Positions 14,879 to 24,939 are shown, numbered from the stretch's first letter. The stretch: 64,000 bases of DNA from Candidatus Thorarchaeota archaeon (GCA_020348985.1 CP070761.1:830324-894323), one strand, 5' to 3'. A program made the numbers and translations. Notes: generated by a model not told the origin, from the letters alone.

Positions 14879-17740
14879 TCAAACTTCGGCAGGAGTGTCC
14901 GTTCCATCCTCATCTGACCACTGATCGAACAATAGATAGTATGGAACAAGTATCGCAGGCAAGCAAGCGACCAAGACTACTAGCCAATCACTCAATGCAA
15001 GTGGCACTGTGCTGAATGCGAAACTCAACGGACTGTAGAATGTCAGAAGCGTTAACAGAAACGAGAACACAATAGCGGCCATAACATACTTGGCCTCTCT
15101 GATCTCAGTCTTCCAGATGGGTCTGTGCTCATCTCTGCAGCTGAAAACGAACAACAATTCGAAGAGTATGAGGCCTGCAAAGGACATGGATCTAGCATAG
15201 AGTAGCGTATCTGTCCATTGACCAGCATACCAGTTGACAGCGGGACCAGTAATGCCTGGTATCCAGCCTGGTGTGGAGACCCAAATAGCCCACAAGAATA
15301 GCAGTCCAGATGATAGGAACGCAAAAATCCCTCCGACGATAATCATCCTAAACATGCCTCTGTCCAACATTCGCTGCCCAGGTTTTCGCCCCTTGTGGTC
15401 CATCAGTCCCTTCTCTGCAGGGTCTACACCTAGTGCTAAAGCCGGAAATCCGTCTGTTACGAGATTCAACCAAAGTATCTGAACTGGTATTAGCGGAATC
15501 GGGAGACCTAGCATCACCATAATGAAGACGAGCAGTACCTCTCCTGCATTTGCTGAAAGAAGGTATCTCACGAATTTCCGGATATTGGCATAGATCTCGC
15601 GGCCGACCTCAACTGCCGTCACAATTGTGGCAAAGTTGTCGTCAGCCAAGATGACGTCCGATGCTTCTTTCGTGACGTCTGCACCACGGATACCCATTGA
15701 GACTCCCACGTCAGCGGACTTGATTGCCGGCGCATCGTTCACGCCGTCACCAGTCATGGCCACTATATGATCCTGCTCTTTCAGAGCCTTCACAATACGG
15801 AGCTTATGTTCTGGCGCAACTCTTGCGAAGACATCAACATCTCTACTAACTCGAGCGAGCTCCTGATCTGTCATTTCCTCAAGCTGCGAGCCCGAAATGA
15901 CGACTGCATCTCTATCAATCAGTCCTACGCTTCTTGCGACAGCACGAGCAGTCAATGCATGGTCGCCTGTGATCATAAGAGGCCGTATTCCTGCCTTTCG
16001 TGCAGTAATGACGGCTCCACGGACCTCCTCTCTTGGGGGATCCAGCATCCCGCAGAGGCCAACGAAAATCAGGTCCTTCTCTACTTTTGTGGGATCGAGT
16101 GGCTCTGCAATGTCCCTCCTTGAGATCTTCCTGTAGGCGAAAGCCAACACTCTCATCGCCTGCCCAGCAAGGTCGGTGTTGATTTTCAGGATCTGTTCCT
16201 TGGATTCATCGTCGAGGTCAATCTCATCTCCACTCACATAGTTCTGTGTGCACCTTTCCAGAATCACTTCAGGTGCACCTTTGACGAAGGCCCACAATTG
16301 TCCGTCAAGATCCTCAACAACCATCGTCATTCGTTTTCTCTTCGAATCGAATGATATCTCAATAACTTCATCGTATTTCTGCATAGCATCTTCGTGCGGA
16401 AGACAGGCCTTCTCAGCAGCGATGAGGATGGCACCCTCGGTTGGGTCTCCGACTATTGAGAAATCGTTACCCGTTTCCAAGTCTGGTTGTAAGACAGTGT
16501 TTGCACACATTTGTCCAATCTCAAAAAGTCTGACAAGATGTGGGTCAAACTGTGGCTGATACCGTAGGTCCGCGTGTGGAAACCTATCATCATATGGAAA
16601 TGCATCCACACCAAGCACAAATTCTCCGGTTCGATTGTATCCAGTGCCCGTGACTGTTATGTTAGTCCGATTGACATAGACAGCGCGGACTGTCATCTCG
16701 TTCTTTGTGATGGTGCCAGTCTTATCTGACGCTATCACCGTAGTAGAACCAAGTGTCTCCACTGATGGAAGACGACGAACGATTGCGTTCCGTCTGACCA
16801 TTCTCTGAACACCAATCGCTAACGTTATCGTGACTACTGCGGGGAGACCTTCGGGAATTGCAGCCACAGCAAGTGCAATGGCAACAAGGAACGATTCGAG
16901 CAAGGCCTGCTCAGGTATCATTATTACTTGTGCAGCGAAAACAATCGCACAAAGTGCCAGAATCATTAGGCCAACTTTCTTTCCCATGTCTTCAAGGTCG
17001 ACCTGGAGAGGAGTCATCTCCTTCTCGCTCTCTTGAACAAGCTGAGCGATTTTTCCAAACTGAGTCTTCATGCCAGTAGCAGTAATGACTGCGGATCCTT
17101 TTCCGGCAGTTATTACTGAACCTTGGAAGACCATATTCCGCATGTCACCAACTACTGGGCCTTCTAGCTGAAGTGGCTCGTTGGTCTTCCGCGCAGCCAC
17201 GGATTCTCCGGTGAGCACAGCTTCATCTGATGAAAGTCCGACTGCTTGGAAAATCCGACCGTCCGCAGGAACCTTCACGCCAGATTCGAAGAAAACTACA
17301 TCGCCCGGAACGACATCTCTGGATTCAACTTCGACCCAGCGTCCGTCTCTCTTGACTCTAGCTCGTGGGGCAGCAAGTTTCTTGAGAGCTTCTAGCGCCT
17401 TCTCAGATTTGTACTCCTGATAGAAGCCAAAAACTGCATTGAATACAACAATGACAGAAATGACTATGGCGTCGACAAATCCTTCCTCTCCGTGTGCATC
17501 ACCTATGAGACTCATAGCAACAGAGATCAGAATTGCAAAGAGCAGAATGATTACAAGCGGGTCCATGAATTGCTGAAGAAACATCTGAAGCGGGCCGGTT
17601 CTCTTCGCCTCAACTAGTTCATTTGGTCCGTAAACTTCTAGTCTTCTCTCCGCCTCCGCCTGTTTTAATCCGTCAACGGAAGAGTCTAGTCTTTCTAGAG
17701 TTGTTTCTGCGTCGATCAAATACCAGTCGTCTTCGGACAC
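14879..17740 (-). CDS. P-type cation-transporting ATPase (P2, Ca2+-type)
   Basis: A complete 953-residue P2 ATPase, most like Ca2+ pumps of the PMR1/SERCA kind. In order: N-terminal cation-ATPase domain (about 5-70), membrane helices 1-2, actuator domain with 'VLTGESVAARK', membrane helix 4 with 'AVAAIPEGLPAVVTITLAIG', phosphorylation site 'SDKTGTITKNEMTV' (Asp near 343), nucleotide domain with 'FVKGAPEVILERC', the hinge 'MTGDGVNDAPAIKSADVG' and six C-terminal helices starting 'LLSANAGEVLLVFIMVMLGL'. The PEGLP of helix 4 is the ion-site motif shared by Ca2+ pumps. The gene stands alone; ion specificity rests on family resemblance. Confidence 0.94.
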   Translation of the reverse strand: MSEDDWYLIDAETTLERLDSSVDGLKQAEAERRLEVYGPNELVEAKRTGPLQMFLQQFMDPLVIILLFAILISVAMSLIGDAHGEEGFVDAIVISVIVVFNAVFGFYQEYKSEKALEALKKLAAPRARVKRDGRWVEVESRDVVPGDVVFFESGVKVPADGRIFQAVGLSSDEAVLTGESVAARKTNEPLQLEGPVVGDMRNMVFQGSVITAGKGSAVITATGMKTQFGKIAQLVQESEKEMTPLQVDLEDMGKKVGLMILALCAIVFAAQVIMIPEQALLESFLVAIALAVAAIPEGLPAVVTITLAIGVQRMVRRNAIVRRLPSVETLGSTTVIASDKTGTITKNEMTVRAVYVNRTNITVTGTGYNRTGEFVLGVDAFPYDDRFPHADLRYQPQFDPHLVRLFEIGQMCANTVLQPDLETGNDFSIVGDPTEGAILIAAEKACLPHEDAMQKYDEVIEISFDSKRKRMTMVVEDLDGQLWAFVKGAPEVILERCTQNYVSGDEIDLDDESKEQILKINTDLAGQAMRVLAFAYRKISRRDIAEPLDPTKVEKDLIFVGLCGMLDPPREEVRGAVITARKAGIRPLMITGDHALTARAVARSVGLIDRDAVVISGSQLEEMTDQELARVSRDVDVFARVAPEHKLRIVKALKEQDHIVAMTGDGVNDAPAIKSADVGVSMGIRGADVTKEASDVILADDNFATIVTAVEVGREIYANIRKFVRYLLSANAGEVLLVFIMVMLGLPIPLIPVQILWLNLVTDGFPALALGVDPAEKGLMDHKGRKPGQRMLDRGMFRMIIVGGIFAFLSSGLLFLWAIWVSTPGWIPGITGPAVNWYAGQWTDTLLYARSMSFAGLILFELLFVFSCRDEHRPIWKTEIREAKYVMAAIVFSFLLTLLTFYSPLSFAFSTVPLALSDWLVVLVACLPAILVPYYLLFDQWSDEDGTDTPAEV

Positions 17741-18001
17741 AGTACCACTTCAGTGTGCGCGGGCCAAAAGCCTGCCCCTTCTAAGGTTTTCTCTACGCCA
17801 AAAATGACGTGGGACGTACAATTCAGCATGGGACATTCTCATTAGAGTCTTTTCCGCATTGCTGGTTTTTTTGATGAGAAGAGATAAAAAAAGGACGGCG
17901 TTCCAAGCAAAAATGTGCTACTAAGGCAATGCTTTTGAGTGAAATAGCCCGGCGCACACAAGAGAAAACAGTGGAGAAAGACTTCACGTAGGGAGCTAGA
18001 A

Positions 18002-18634
18002 TTGCACGGGAAGACAGATCACAGGGCAGATGTTGGCGAAATACTAAGCCAGGCTTCATGCTTTATCAAGGAATCTCAGTATGACAGAGCGATTAAGGAA
18101 CTGGAGAGAGGCCTAGCCATTGAGCCCGATAACAGGATCTTCTGGGAGGGCGTTGTGGTCTGTAATCTGGGTATGAAGAAGCCCGAGAAGGCGATAGAAG
18201 CTCTCAACCATATCCTCAGGATTGATCCACTGGCAGGACAGATCTGGGGTGACAAAGGCTACCTGCATCTTCTTCTGAATGAGAAGACCGAGGGAATTCA
18301 AGCACTAAAGGAGAGTCTCCGCATAAATCCAAGAAACCCACGCGATTGGCAACTACTTGCAGGCGCCTATGTCTCTGAGGACGAGTGGGAGCTTGCGTTA
18401 GACTGCTATGAGCGGTCTCTTTACCTCGATCCGAACTCGTCTACATCTTGGTACAACTCTGCGGTATGCTACTTCATGCTTGGCGACTATGAAGCTGCAC
18501 TGGTTGCAGTAGAGAATTCGATATCCATAGACCCTTCGCTTGAGTACTTGGCTTCAGAGTGGATTGATATTCTAAGAGATGACATGATAGCACCAGATCT
18601 TGTGACCTACAGTTACGATGAGCCGGCAAGCTAG
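18002..18634 (+). CDS. TPR repeat protein
   Basis: A 210-residue protein made almost wholly of tetratricopeptide repeats: about five helix pairs of 34 residues with the W/L-G-Y-A-F-A-P pattern, e.g. 'SQYDRAIKELERGLAIEPDN', 'KPEKAIEALNHILRIDPLAG', 'DEWELALDCYERSLYLDPNS' and 'GDYEAALVAVENSISIDPSL'. TPR arrays bind peptides or scaffold complexes. The start is a TTG at 18002 (no nearer ATG in frame fits). It sits next to the propeller/coiled-coil gene, convergent with it, at the edge of the tubulin-like gene cluster, so a partner role there is possible but unproven. Confidence 0.85.
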   Translation: MHGKTDHRADVGEILSQASCFIKESQYDRAIKELERGLAIEPDNRIFWEGVVVCNLGMKKPEKAIEALNHILRIDPLAGQIWGDKGYLHLLLNEKTEGIQALKESLRINPRNPRDWQLLAGAYVSEDEWELALDCYERSLYLDPNSSTSWYNSAVCYFMLGDYEAALVAVENSISIDPSLEYLASEWIDILRDDMIAPDLVTYSYDEPAS

Positions 18635-18659
18635 CTCCTAGTCTTTGAGTACCTAGGGA

Positions 18660-20594
18660 CTACTTCTCTTCAACAGCGTCCGAATCGTCACCCTCATCTT
18701 CTTCGGGCTCCAGACTGTCCTTCAACAATGCATTCAATTCATTTGTCAAGTCTCGAGTCTGTGACTTCAACTTGAACCGTGTTGCAGTATTGAGTGCCTG
18801 CTGTATAGCTTCAACCAGTCTATCCAATTCTGCCTTCTGTTCGGCACCTTCGGTCATAGAGAAAATTTCCGCCTTTCTTTTTGCCATCACACCCAATAGA
18901 CCTTCAATGGCGGCCAAGGCCTCCTCACGGCTTGTGAAATCCGCCTCAACTTTGTCGTCAGAGGCCTCGATGATTCTTGATATCTGCCCGAAGAGCCCTC
19001 GATATTCATCAAGAGAGGATGACAGAATACCTTCAACTTCACTGTCATCGTCTGCTTCTTTCAACCGTTCTTCTATTTCAACCATGGCCCGCTCGAGGAA
19101 GCCTCTCCGCTCTTCTAGACTCGTCCGTCTCCTCTCCATCCATCGCCACTCACTCCCGATGCTGTGAGTCAAAGCAAGGGCCTGATTTACTTTCTCTTGA
19201 AATTTGCCCAGTTTGGCCTTGGCATCTTCAAGATCTGCTTCCAATCCGTCTGCAATGTGTGAGAGCTGGTAGCTCAGTATATTGTCTGCTTGAGCCTCGG
19301 CAAGGACTCGAGCTTCTTTGAGGGCACGCGCTGCTGCAGTCCACAATGCCTTCACTTCATCATCTGCAGCGGCGGTTCGGCCTTTCATGTCGAGTTCATC
19401 CGAAAGCTGCTCTACTTCTTCACTGAGCTTCTTAATCTCTCCAATCTTGGATCTCAAGAGAGCTCTTCCCAGCCTTGTGTTAAGTTCGGTTGTCAGCCGC
19501 TGACGTTCATCCGGCACTTCCATCAGAGCATGTGTATTGTCAATTAGGAGCTGAAGCGCATTCTCAAACTCTGTGACCGACTCTGGATATTGCGACTGCT
19601 GAAAGAGCTCATCTCCTCGCGCCTGCAGAATCAGTACTTCTTCGAGAACGTCGTACGGCGACGTTCTAAGTAGAGTGGCGCCATAGCCAGAGACTTCCTC
19701 AGCCATTAGGTCGTGTGGACGGTCGTCAAGCATCACTCTGATGATTATTATTCCATCTGAACTTGCAGCGTACACGTACTCGCGGTCAGCAATCGCCCAT
19801 TCAAACTTCACGCCGTTGATCCTGAGCTGACCAACTTCAGTTCCTCGAGTCAAGTCCCATATAGTAAGATAGGATTGAGCAGAAGCAACAACAAGGTATG
19901 GGTATGTAGACCAAATCGATGCTACGGGCACAGATTCCGTGGGAACAAGCGTGTTAACGAGTTTCCATTCTACGCGGTCCCAGATTTTGATTTCACCAGT
20001 GCCCGTACCAATGATTATGTACTCGTTATTTCCTGATGCAACGACGCCTTTCTCCTTGTCTAGTTGCGCAATCTCAGTGGGCGCAGATGTTGTTGCATGT
20101 TTCCATACCACAGGTGCCTCCTTCTTGGCGGAGGTGCAGATCACCTCATCATCTGACCATAGCGTCGTTAAATCGGCCTTGTGCAGCTGCCAACTTGAAG
20201 TCTCATGGGTGTCCTTCTTTATCGACACCAGACGACCTTCGCTAGCCCCAACATAGAAGCGATCACCTTGTAGTGTTGATGTGATGGCCTGATAGGAGAG
20301 TTCAAACCATCCAATCATTCCAAACTCGCCTTTTCTCCAAACGTAGACACGTTTCTCACATGTGGCAAAGACTTGCTCCTCGTCAACATGAACTGCGCTT
20401 GGAGGTGAACTTGTCTCTCCGAGGACAGCAACGGGTTCCCAGTCACTTTTTGAGAAGACCCGTACTCTCCGGTCTCTGCAAGCAGCGTACAGATAGTGCT
20501 CATCGTACGTCAGATGAACGGCGTCAGCCTCCAGGGTGGTCACTATATCTGGTCTAAGAGGTAGCGTTTCATCTCCGGATGCTTGACCAGACAT
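18660..20594 (-). CDS. Beta-propeller plus coiled-coil protein
   Basis: A 644-residue protein with two parts. Residues about 15-310 are WD40-like repeats, e.g. 'YLYAACRDRRVRVFSKSDW', 'EYIIIGTGTGEIKIWDRVEW', 'YLVVASAQSYLTIWDLTRG' and 'YVYAASSDGIIIIR', enough for a seven-bladed propeller. A short helical hairpin ('GDELFQQSQYPESVTEFENAL', TPR-like) leads to a long alpha-helical, heptad-rich region (about 370-625) rich in Glu, Lys, Leu and Ala, then an acidic tail (EPEEDEGDDSDAVEEK). It has no signal peptide or membrane segment. It is divergently transcribed from the operon holding another coiled-coil protein and an FtsZ/tubulin-like GTPase, and is a likely scaffold for that system (inference from position). 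Confidence 0.8.
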   Translation of the reverse strand: MSGQASGDETLPLRPDIVTTLEADAVHLTYDEHYLYAACRDRRVRVFSKSDWEPVAVLGETSSPPSAVHVDEEQVFATCEKRVYVWRKGEFGMIGWFELSYQAITSTLQGDRFYVGASEGRLVSIKKDTHETSSWQLHKADLTTLWSDDEVICTSAKKEAPVVWKHATTSAPTEIAQLDKEKGVVASGNNEYIIIGTGTGEIKIWDRVEWKLVNTLVPTESVPVASIWSTYPYLVVASAQSYLTIWDLTRGTEVGQLRINGVKFEWAIADREYVYAASSDGIIIIRVMLDDRPHDLMAEEVSGYGATLLRTSPYDVLEEVLILQARGDELFQQSQYPESVTEFENALQLLIDNTHALMEVPDERQRLTTELNTRLGRALLRSKIGEIKKLSEEVEQLSDELDMKGRTAAADDEVKALWTAAARALKEARVLAEAQADNILSYQLSHIADGLEADLEDAKAKLGKFQEKVNQALALTHSIGSEWRWMERRRTSLEERRGFLERAMVEIEERLKEADDDSEVEGILSSSLDEYRGLFGQISRIIEASDDKVEADFTSREEALAAIEGLLGVMAKRKAEIFSMTEGAEQKAELDRLVEAIQQALNTATRFKLKSQTRDLTNELNALLKDSLEPEEDEGDDSDAVEEK

Positions 20595-20767
20595 GACATC
20601 ATCCCCAGCGCATGGCCATTAGTTCAGAGAAGACGCGTGATGAGGCCTTAAGTCAGTTTCTACGCACCGAAAAATGACACTTTAGAACCATGTTTGAACG
20701 CAGGAATTAGTACCCGCAGAGCTAAATTATGAATGAATATACTAGCTGGTAATAAGTCAGAACAGAG

Positions 20768-20775
20768 TTTAATAG
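20768..20775 (+). promoter_or_regulatory. TATA-like box of the tubulin-like operon
   Basis: TTTAATAG predicts transcription start at about 20793-20800. That falls after the first in-frame TTG (20795) or directly on it, and just before the Shine-Dalgarno site at 20804, supporting the later start at 20819. Confidence 0.5.
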
Positions 20776-20803
20776 AGGCCCGTTAGATGTCCCATTGCTC
20801 ATT

Positions 20804-20810
20804 AAGGAGG
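20804..20810 (+). promoter_or_regulatory. Shine-Dalgarno site that sets the start of the coiled-coil gene
   Basis: AAGGAGG lies 8 bases before TTG 20819. The frame is open further upstream to a TTG at 20795, but the ribosome site would then lie inside the coding region, so 20819 is the better start. Confidence 0.65.
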
Positions 20811-20818
20811 ATGGTTAT

Positions 20819-23518
20819 TTGACATCAGCTCAAGAATGGAGAAGAAGACTGGATAAGCTCTCAGGATTGAAGGACCATCTTACATCGATAAACCCAGGTC
20901 TCGAAGAACAAGCAGACAGGGTCCTTCGAGGTCTCTATGATATTTACGCTAAGATATCAAAACTAGATAGCGAGCTAGGCAGCACTTCAGGAGTGAGCGT
21001 CCTGAAGAAGAGAAAGATTCAGAGCAGCATAGAATCAGGTCTAGGTGAGCTCGAGAACGAGTTTATGAAGGCGGTTCGTGACCTAGGCGACCTAATGCGA
21101 AAAGAACAGAAGGCGGTTCTTGAAGTACTACCTCAACTACAGAAGATCAAAGAGAAAGAGGCCAAGGCTCTTGTTGGAATCAAGTTTCCGTCAATAGCAG
21201 CAGGAGACATGAAAGATTTCGAGGCGCTTCTGTCCTATGGAGAAGACTTCTCGAAGAGCTACACAGGGCTTCATCAAAGCCTGTCCAGAGAGGTTCAGGA
21301 CAAACTGGATGAAAACAAGAGGACTTTGGAGACATATGAGCGCCATGTGACCATTGACCGAAGCAAAGTGACAACAACTGCGTCCGTGGAGAATGTCATG
21401 GGCTCAACCATTCCCGAGTTGATCACAGTATTCGACAAGTTGAAGTCTGAGACAGAGTTCTTGGACGGCCGCAAAGACGAAGTCAGAAGGATGATTGGAG
21501 TATCACTCATTTCCGAAGTTGAGTCCCTCGAAGCTTCAAGCGACACTGCAGCTAGATTTGGACTCGAATTGCCAATGGACTTCTCAAAGCAACTCAGGAC
21601 CCTGGCTCGCGATGCGGCCAGTGCAACAGATCTAACGACTCTAGTAAGCCTTGAGAATCAGCTGCAGACTTCAATCCTCAAACTGGCAAATATGTTGAGA
21701 GACAGAATCATCAATATCAAACACGAGGTAACCACGAAGATAGTAGAGGGAGGAATCCCAACATCTTCAGATGTTATACCTGAGGCACCACATCTGGCTT
21801 CAGACGAGGAGGATATTGCTAATCTCCTTGCGGCCTACCAGAGAATGGTCGAATGGAGTGGACAAGTCCAGGTTGGACTAAAAGACACGATAGAAGAGGT
21901 GCTTGAGGATATCGAGAGAGCCACAGAACATCCAGAGGATGCTGGAATAAAGGATATTGTTTCAGTGAGGGAGTTCCTTGCTGAAGCTAGAAAGACCCTG
22001 AAGAAAAGCGAAGTCGATGACATGATCAAGACATATCTTCGCGCAAAATCGATGCAGGAAGAGCAAAAGAAGAACATCACTGACAAGATTAGGGCGTACC
22101 TGGCCAGGTTCAACGAGCTGGCAACGTCAGCAGATAGAGTCCTGGACTACGCCCAGCTTTCGAAGAAGGCTCCTAAAGTTGAGGAGCTCGAGGGAGGCAT
22201 CGTCCACCTACTCCAGTCTCTGACGAGTCTGAAGGAAGCTGTTGAAAGTGGAGTAGCGACCTTCAGAGATGCTTGTCAACAAGAGATTGATGCAATTATC
22301 GAGGACCTACAGACGATAAAGCCGGTCTATGCAGAGATTTTCATGCCAATCGTTGTGGACCTTGAGGAGGGCTCGGGCCGGATTGCTAAGATGGACGAAT
22401 TCGCTGAGTTGCGGTCTGAAATGCGCTCGATAAAGGACTCCATACTCGTGAAGGCGAAGGAGGCGCTGGAGAACCTGCGCTATAGACTTGGGGTCAAGAT
22501 AAGATTGGCCGCAGCTAAACTGATGGGCGCAGGCGTGGAAATACCAAAGGAAGTGCAAGAGGCAATCAGCGAACTCAACAATGTAGGAGTGGCAGCTGAG
22601 AATGTCTTCAGCCTGCCTGCAATTGCACGAAAGATGATAGAACTCTACGAGAAGAACATCACTGACAAAGTGATAGGTGCCCTTATTGGAGAAGCACAAG
22701 CGCTTGTGAAATCCTTTGAGCAGGCTACAACCATTGGTGTTGATCTTTCGAAGGAAATGAAGACGCTTCAGAAGATAGTCAGCGATCCACCAGATGAGCT
22801 TGAGGAAGCTGCTGATGCCTTTGACAAAATGAGAGGGCTAACAACCTCCGATGCAGTACAAAAGAAGATCAAAGAACGTGCCAATGAAGCGAACTCTCAG
22901 CTTGAAGAAGCAATCTCGATATTTGAAGCACAAGGTCTCTCTGACTTCGTTTCTCGTTTGCGCAGTCTTCTTGAGAAGGTGCCAGAGCAGCTCGAGAGGG
23001 GCACTACACATGTGAACGAAGCACTTGAGGTTTGCCTAACGTTGGCAACCGTCCAGCAAGAAATGCTTGGCGTGATAAAGGACATCGCCAAGAAGGACGG
23101 AGAGGAACATTCGAAGGATCTCAAGGAAAAGAGTCAACGCTACTCTACTATTGAGAAGGTCTTTGAGAAGCACCCTGATGACTTCAGCAAGATAATCTAC
23201 CCCGTCTCGAGAATCCGGGAGCTAGAAGGACTTCTGGAAGAGGCAGATATGCTCGACCAAGCAATGACATACTTCAACGAGCTGAAGAAGCTTAGAACCG
23301 GTTGGATTGACAAGGCCGAGAAGATGGATGATTGGCACAAAACACTCAGGATGTACTTGACAGGATTTTCACCTGCTGCAAGCGCGGATGACCGTGATAA
23401 ATTCATTGAGGATGCCATCAAAAAGATAAAAGAAACGTTCAGCAAAGAGGACATAAGCACATACCTCTCATGGGCTATCAGAGTCCTTGCTGAAACAATG
23501 GTAGAATCACGCACTTAG
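20819..23518 (+). CDS. Large all-helical repeat / coiled-coil protein
   Basis: A protein of about 899 residues (TTG start set by AAGGAGG), almost entirely alpha-helical and rich in Glu, Lys, Leu and Ala, with no signal peptide or membrane segment. Related blocks recur, each with a Gly followed by a hydrophobic pattern and an acidic/basic helix start: 'AARFGLELPMDFSKQLR' near 245, 'AAKLMGAGVEIPKEVQE' near 568 and 'EQATTIGVDLSKEMKTL' near 640. The pattern suggests spectrin-like three-helix bundles repeated four or more times. It does not match SMC or Rad50 (no ATPase heads). It is the first gene of an operon with the FtsZ/tubulin-like GTPase (18-base gap), so it may be a filament-binding or scaffold protein. 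Function is inference from context. Confidence 0.8.
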   Translation: MTSAQEWRRRLDKLSGLKDHLTSINPGLEEQADRVLRGLYDIYAKISKLDSELGSTSGVSVLKKRKIQSSIESGLGELENEFMKAVRDLGDLMRKEQKAVLEVLPQLQKIKEKEAKALVGIKFPSIAAGDMKDFEALLSYGEDFSKSYTGLHQSLSREVQDKLDENKRTLETYERHVTIDRSKVTTTASVENVMGSTIPELITVFDKLKSETEFLDGRKDEVRRMIGVSLISEVESLEASSDTAARFGLELPMDFSKQLRTLARDAASATDLTTLVSLENQLQTSILKLANMLRDRIINIKHEVTTKIVEGGIPTSSDVIPEAPHLASDEEDIANLLAAYQRMVEWSGQVQVGLKDTIEEVLEDIERATEHPEDAGIKDIVSVREFLAEARKTLKKSEVDDMIKTYLRAKSMQEEQKKNITDKIRAYLARFNELATSADRVLDYAQLSKKAPKVEELEGGIVHLLQSLTSLKEAVESGVATFRDACQQEIDAIIEDLQTIKPVYAEIFMPIVVDLEEGSGRIAKMDEFAELRSEMRSIKDSILVKAKEALENLRYRLGVKIRLAAAKLMGAGVEIPKEVQEAISELNNVGVAAENVFSLPAIARKMIELYEKNITDKVIGALIGEAQALVKSFEQATTIGVDLSKEMKTLQKIVSDPPDELEEAADAFDKMRGLTTSDAVQKKIKERANEANSQLEEAISIFEAQGLSDFVSRLRSLLEKVPEQLERGTTHVNEALEVCLTLATVQQEMLGVIKDIAKKDGEEHSKDLKEKSQRYSTIEKVFEKHPDDFSKIIYPVSRIRELEGLLEEADMLDQAMTYFNELKKLRTGWIDKAEKMDDWHKTLRMYLTGFSPAASADDRDKFIEDAIKKIKETFSKEDISTYLSWAIRVLAETMVESRT

Positions 23519-23536
23519 ACATGGAGGCAAGAAGAA

Positions 23537-24922
23537 ATGCAGATAGCTGGCTCAAAAGTAGCTGAAGACGAAACGACAAAGGCGGCAGAAGTCTTTGCCA
23601 TCGGAGTGGGCGAATGCGGCTCGAACATCGTGGGATCCTATCTCAAAACAAGCGCAGACAAGAGATTGCCATCGCGTGTTCGCGGATACCTCCTCATGAA
23701 CACCGATAGAGCAGACCTGACAAAGGTGCGCTCAAAGTACGAGATACCGAAGGAAAACACCATGCTCTATGGTGATAGCGAGATTGGTGTTGGTGGCCGG
23801 TTCATGGATGGCTACAACTCCGTCATGGAGTCAAAGGACATCATCTTCGATCAATTGGCCAACCTAGGATTTGAAGGAGTATCAGGATTCTCAATCTTTA
23901 CAAGTCTTGGTGGAGGAACTGGCTGTGGCGGGACACCGGCACTCATTGAATTGCTGAAACAGAGATTCCAGGAAGAGGAAGGCAGAAGGATATTTGTCTA
24001 TGTGATTGGAATCCTGCCTTTCGAGGGCCAATCAAGTGAAGCTCTCAACTCCATATGGGCTGTGTCCAGACTTCTTCGGGCCCAGCTTCAGGAAAGAGGG
24101 GCCGACCTGACTATTCTCCTGTCCAATAGGACCATGCTGAAGAGAATTCTGACTTCTAGAAGAGGCGAGAGCGTGGACTACCTTCAGAGGGAACTCTCAG
24201 TGGACATTGCCGACGTAGATTCTATTCAGACAATGGTACCATCGACTATCGATGAGGGTGGTGAGGCAGAGCTGAGGACTGAGCAAGCGTTTGTCGAGCT
24301 CGTCAATCCACTGGCACTAGAAGTAGTTGAGTCGATGCTATCACCAGGCGTGTATGAGGGCAGCAAGGATGTCTTCCCAACAACGGACCTTGCAGACTAT
24401 GCAAGGAAACTGGACCCGGTTGTTGTTCCTGCACTCTACACGGATGTGGGTTTAATCCCCGACGCTGGCAGTATGCCCAAGCAAATTCGGGCCATGATTG
24501 ACTACGCAGTGAGAGAGTGCTCTTATGCTGATGTCGGAGACCAACCAAATGCTGAAAGTGTCTACTATGTCCTAAGTGGACCTAGAAACATCTCGAAAGC
24601 AGAACATGGGATGCACCTGAAAGAAGCACTTGACAAGTTCATTGCCCCAGGTGCGGCGATAACACCCTGCTATGTACAATACCACACTCCTGAGAGTCCG
24701 ACCAATCTTCTGGTCTTGCTTGGTCTTCCGAAGATTCCTGAGCTGGCTCAGATTATCAACGAAGCCACTCAGCTGGTTAATCTTCACAGCGGAGCGTCCC
24801 CGCTAAAGCAGGGATGGTTTATGAGATCGAAGGGAGTTCCTCGTAAGGAACTTGTGAGTGCCATTGCGGACTTTCGTGAGTTGTTCAGCTACTACATGCA
24901 GCCTTCTGGAGCACAGGAGTAA
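23537..24922 (+). CDS. Divergent FtsZ/tubulin-superfamily GTPase
   Basis: A 461-residue protein with the tubulin-type nucleotide site: T1-like 'AIGVGECGSNIVGSYL' (21-36), T3-like 'LLMNTDRADL' (52-61), the tubulin signature as GGGTGCG (125-131, in 'FTSLGGGTGCGGTP'), a T5-like 'GILPFEGQSSEALNS' (158-172) and an Asn that could contact guanine in 'LLSNRTM' (194-200). A 'PTTDLADYARKLDP' segment (281-294) can be read as the T7 synergy loop, keeping two Asp residues like FtsZ N-x-D-x-x-D; if so, GTP hydrolysis on polymerisation is retained. It is neither canonical FtsZ nor clearly CetZ: the T4 loop has Cys where Ser is usual, and flanking regions differ. Start: ATG with GGAGG 9 bases upstream. Operon neighbours are helical proteins of unknown function. 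Confidence 0.85.
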   Translation: MQIAGSKVAEDETTKAAEVFAIGVGECGSNIVGSYLKTSADKRLPSRVRGYLLMNTDRADLTKVRSKYEIPKENTMLYGDSEIGVGGRFMDGYNSVMESKDIIFDQLANLGFEGVSGFSIFTSLGGGTGCGGTPALIELLKQRFQEEEGRRIFVYVIGILPFEGQSSEALNSIWAVSRLLRAQLQERGADLTILLSNRTMLKRILTSRRGESVDYLQRELSVDIADVDSIQTMVPSTIDEGGEAELRTEQAFVELVNPLALEVVESMLSPGVYEGSKDVFPTTDLADYARKLDPVVVPALYTDVGLIPDAGSMPKQIRAMIDYAVRECSYADVGDQPNAESVYYVLSGPRNISKAEHGMHLKEALDKFIAPGAAITPCYVQYHTPESPTNLLVLLGLPKIPELAQIINEATQLVNLHSGASPLKQGWFMRSKGVPRKELVSAIADFRELFSYYMQPSGAQE

Positions 24923-24939
24923 ACCTGGAGGATTGTCCC

